A DNA stretch of 64,000 bases from an uncultured Elusimicrobia bacterium (GTDB lineage: Bacteria > Elusimicrobiota > Elusimicrobia > UBA1565 > UBA9628). Below the pieces are notes generated by a model, which was not told where the DNA came from, searched no databases, and saw nothing but the letters and a program-made list of their open reading frames with translations. A program made the translations under genes and the position numbers. Positions 61,737 to 64,000 of the stretch are shown one piece after another (the stretch's first letter is position 1; the number at the start of each line of letters is the position of its first letter). Location: assembly GCA_903830945.1 (NCBI GenBank), contig CAIKVT010000023.1:1-64000 (forward strand), given 5' to 3'.

Positions 61737-62429
61737 TTAAAAGGCGCCGCCATCCTGCCAGAGCCGTTCGGGCGAGGCTCCCAGCAACAAGCGCAGCTCC
61801 AGCCCCAGCCGCCGCCGAACGCAGCCTAAAAGCCCAAAACGATGCAGCCGGCTGGCCGAGGGCCAAACCCGCTGCGACAGAACCACGATGCGGCCGAAAG
61901 GCCGCAAACGCTCACAAAAGGCTCGTCCCTCCAGGCACGGCACCGGTGGAAAGCCTCCGCTATAACGGTAAATGTCTGCCGTGGTGCACAGGCCATGACG
62001 CAGGTCCACCTGGCCGCGCCAGCGCGCCTCCGCGTTGACCAGCCAAGAAGCGAACCGGAAAGCGCGGCTCGTGCCGAACTGCACGGTAAAGACCGTGGCA
62101 GCCACCTTTCCCAGTTCCGGGGAGAGCCAGAAATGCTCGAGCGCCTGCTGCCAGTTCCCCGGAAGCTGGGCGTTCCCGCTCAAAAAGAGCAGCATGCTGC
62201 CTGTAGCCTTCTGGGCGCCTAGGTGGAGCTGCTCTCCGCGGTTGGAGCGCACATGCATTAGGACTTGATCGGCCCAGGGCTTGGCCTGGGCGACGGTATC
62301 ATCCTCAGAGCCGCCATCCACCACGATGATTTCGAGCGGATTCTGATGGGAGATATGCCGCAGACGCTTGAGGGAAGATCCGATATGGAAGGACTCGTTG
62401 CACGTCGCGATGATGATGGAAAATTTCAT
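61737..62429 (-). CDS. Glycosyltransferase family 2 (TIGR04283-like)
   Basis: A 230-residue GT2 protein: FSIIIATCNESFHIGSSLKRL, EIIVVDGGSEDDTVAQAKPWA, and NRGEQLHLGAQKATGSMLLFLSGNAQLP; the last segment replaces the usual DxD by SGN. CLEGRAFCERLRPFGRIVVLSQRV matches the small TIGR04283-like subfamily. Loss of DxD is shared by some members of this subfamily or may affect metal binding here; I cannot decide. Its sugar donor and acceptor are unknown. Confidence 0.8.
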   Translation of the reverse strand: MKFSIIIATCNESFHIGSSLKRLRHISHQNPLEIIVVDGGSEDDTVAQAKPWADQVLMHVRSNRGEQLHLGAQKATGSMLLFLSGNAQLPGNWQQALEHFWLSPELGKVAATVFTVQFGTSRAFRFASWLVNAEARWRGQVDLRHGLCTTADIYRYSGGFPPVPCLEGRAFCERLRPFGRIVVLSQRVWPSASRLHRFGLLGCVRRRLGLELRLLLGASPERLWQDGGAF

Positions 62430-62625
62430 CTGAGATCGTAAGCGTGATCAGCGGAATTCCAGCAAGCATGTTGGAGAATTATCGTAAACCTCCATCCAGC
62501 CAAGACCCCCATTGGGGCCAGCGCAAAAGGCTATGATAGCAAAACGCCGTCGGGGTGAACTCCCGGATCAGGATGCCCGAGAACGGGCTGGGACAGCCCT
62601 CGACCAGATTAAGTACAATCATCGC

Positions 62626-63768
62626 GTGAAGGTCCTTATTTTCGGCGGGAGCTTCGACCCGCCGCATATCGGCCATGCCACCCTCCTCAAGGCCGCCGCA
62701 GACCTCATCAAGCCGGACCGCATCCTCGTCATCCCGGCCTTCCGAGCCCCTCTCAAAAATCCGCAAACCGTGCCGGCCGCGGACCGGCTGCGCCTGCTCA
62801 AGTTGGGATTGCCGCCCATGCTTCCCCCCCGCTGGCGCCGCATCGTCCATATCGACACGCGGGAATTGCTCAGCCGACGCCGCGTCTACACTGTGGAGAC
62901 TTTAACTCGGCTCAAAGCCGAACACTCGGACTGGGAACTCAATTTCGTGATCGGTTCGGACTGGGCCACGGCCTGGTCCAAGTGGCGCGCCCGGAAGCAG
63001 TTGACCCGACTCTGCCGCTGGTGGACAGCGCTGCGTCCGGGCACGCCCAGAAGACGCATCCCCGAACATTTCACCCTCATCCGCCGGCCCATGCCGGATG
63101 TCTCATCTACGGATCTAAGAGCGAACCTGGCCGCGGGCCTGGACTGCTCCCGCTGGCTGCATCCCCGCGTGGCGATCCTCATAGCCCGCCGCGGCCTCTA
63201 TGGGACCGGCTTGAGCGCGGCCCTAAAATCAGATCTGGACCCCGAGCGGTTCGTCCATACCTTAGCCGTACGGCGTCTGGCCGAAGCGCTGGCCCGCCGC
63301 TGGAACGAGGACCCCCGCCGCGCGTCCCTCGCCGCGCTCCTGCACGACTGCGGCCGGATGATCAACAAAAAACGCTTAACCCGTTACGCCCTTGACCACG
63401 GGCTGCAAGTGCCCCTGCTGAGGACCGTCGCCCGCCGACAGCCAGGACTCCTGCACGCCTACGTGGGTGAGGACTTGGCCAGACGGCGCTTCGGGTGCCG
63501 GGACCATGCGGTCCTACGCGCCGTGCGCAACCACACCCTCGGCTCGCCGTCCATGTCGCGCTTGGACCGCATCCTCTACGTGGCGGATTCGGTCTCCGAG
63601 GACCGGCGCCATCCACAAGCCGCGCCTCTGCGTCGCCTCGCGTTCCAAGACCTGGAGGCCGCCTTCACGGCCAGCCTCGCCGCCAAACTGAGCCACGCCG
63701 TGGGGCAAGGCGCTTGGGTGCATCCTCTTTCCATCTCCCTATGGAACCGCCTATGCGCAAAACCATGA
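62626..63768 (+). CDS. nadD: NadD-YqeK fusion: NaMN adenylyltransferase plus HD phosphohydrolase
   Basis: The GTG at 62626 (VKVLIFGGSFDPPHIGHATLL) gives 380 residues; a longer in-frame extension from 62512 has no family match. Residues 1-195 form nicotinate-nucleotide adenylyltransferase, with nucleotidyl-transfer motif PPHIGH (residues 12-17) and SSTDLRA near 165. Residues about 205-380 form a YqeK-type HD domain (HTLAVRRLAEALARRW, ALLHDCGRMI with the HD pair, RNHTLGSPSMSRLDRILYVADSVSEDRR). The first makes NaAD for NAD synthesis. YqeK relatives hydrolyse diadenosine tetraphosphate. In many genomes the two are neighbouring genes. Confidence 0.9.
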   Translation: MKVLIFGGSFDPPHIGHATLLKAAADLIKPDRILVIPAFRAPLKNPQTVPAADRLRLLKLGLPPMLPPRWRRIVHIDTRELLSRRRVYTVETLTRLKAEHSDWELNFVIGSDWATAWSKWRARKQLTRLCRWWTALRPGTPRRRIPEHFTLIRRPMPDVSSTDLRANLAAGLDCSRWLHPRVAILIARRGLYGTGLSAALKSDLDPERFVHTLAVRRLAEALARRWNEDPRRASLAALLHDCGRMINKKRLTRYALDHGLQVPLLRTVARRQPGLLHAYVGEDLARRRFGCRDHAVLRAVRNHTLGSPSMSRLDRILYVADSVSEDRRHPQAAPLRRLAFQDLEAAFTASLAAKLSHAVGQGAWVHPLSISLWNRLCAKP

Positions 63769-64000
63769 TAGGCCGGGCTCTAGCGGCCGCGCTTCTAGCC
63801 GGTGTGCTCGCCTTAGCCTGGCTACAGAGCCGCTCTCCCTTAGCCCAGGCCTTATCCCAGGGCAGGCCGATCCTGGGCTGGCTCAGACTCGACGGCCAGA
63901 CCCCGGCGTTGTTCCTGACCGTCTACCAGCCCGTCCGACGCACCCTGGACCTCATCTACCTGCCAGGAGGACCGCGCGCCAAGGGCCCCCCCTCCGTGGA
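63753..64000 (+). CDS. LCP-family-like envelope protein, 5' part
   Basis: An open frame runs off the window end. It begins with a signal-anchor helix (IGRALAAALLAGVLALAWL) and continues with PILGWLRLDGQTPALFLTVYQPVRRTLDLIYLPG, similar in rhythm to LytR-CpsA-Psr proteins (LLLGxDxxTDTIMLxxxDP...LSIPRD). LCP proteins attach glycans to peptidoglycan or other envelope polymers. The start may be ATG 63753 or ATG 63765, the latter overlapping the upstream stop as ATGA. The call needs the missing 3' part. Confidence 0.4.
   Translation, partial: MRKTMIGRALAAALLAGVLALAWLQSRSPLAQALSQGRPILGWLRLDGQTPALFLTVYQPVRRTLDLIYLPGGPRAKGPPSV

Noticed and set aside
1-64000. CRISPR arrays, tRNA and rRNA genes
   Set aside because: No regularly spaced short repeats were seen on reading, and no cloverleaf or rRNA-like stretch was recognised. 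A dedicated tRNA scan would be needed to exclude a divergent tRNA.

Overview
The window is chromosomal DNA from a didermic bacterium, mostly GC-rich, dominated by genes for cell-surface polysaccharide. A Gram-negative envelope is indicated by a SprA/Sov-like outer-membrane protein, an O-antigen ligase domain, GDP-heptose enzymes and several lipoproteins. SprA homologues are best known from Bacteroidota and relatives, but the base composition and gene mix do not look like typical Bacteroidota. Elusimicrobiota, Fibrobacterota or Gemmatimonadota are possible; I cannot fix the phylum without marker genes.

Region 1 (124-33508, all minus strand) is one long polysaccharide locus of about 28 genes, many overlapping by 1-4 nt or separated by a few bases. 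Reading in the direction of transcription, it starts with two Wzx-like flippases around a GtrB-like glycosyltransferase (33508-29776). Then come glycosyltransferases, acyltransferases, large multi-pass membrane proteins and three B12-dependent radical SAM proteins (29765-17230). A nucleotide-sugar block follows (17228-5783): GDP-sugar 4,6-dehydratase, ThDP-dependent E1 alpha/beta pair, two unusual SDR enzymes, aldo/keto reductase, RmlC-like epimerase, HddA-like heptose kinase, HddC-like guanylyltransferase, methyltransferase and acetyltransferase. It ends with membrane proteins and a truncated acyltransferase. The simplest reading is synthesis, modification and export of a glycan containing a GDP-heptose-derived, perhaps branched, sugar. 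Some genes in 17-27 kb are clearly richer in A/T than the rest, as expected of an exchanged O-antigen locus. A DUF4143-type ATPase with its own AT-rich promoter sits inside the locus.

Region 2 (33509-34442) is a junction without an intact large gene. It holds a probable transposase tail, a frameshifted remnant of a second DUF4143 ATPase and a small ORF translationally coupled to the next gene.

Region 3 (34443-43887, plus strand) holds two very large proteins: a glycosyltransferase/O-antigen-ligase/glycosyltransferase fusion and a 1932-residue SprA-like protein behind a near-consensus promoter that contains a palindrome.

Region 4 (43924-64000, both strands) is GC-rich and more housekeeping-like: ComF, a soluble PAS histidine kinase, UDP-sugar dehydrogenases and UDP-xylose synthase, a Zn-peptidase, lipoproteins with PPC repeats, PBP1A, glycogen phosphorylase, a tRNA-dihydrouridine synthase, a NadD-YqeK fusion and the start of a probable LCP-family protein. 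No rRNA, tRNA or CRISPR array was recognised.
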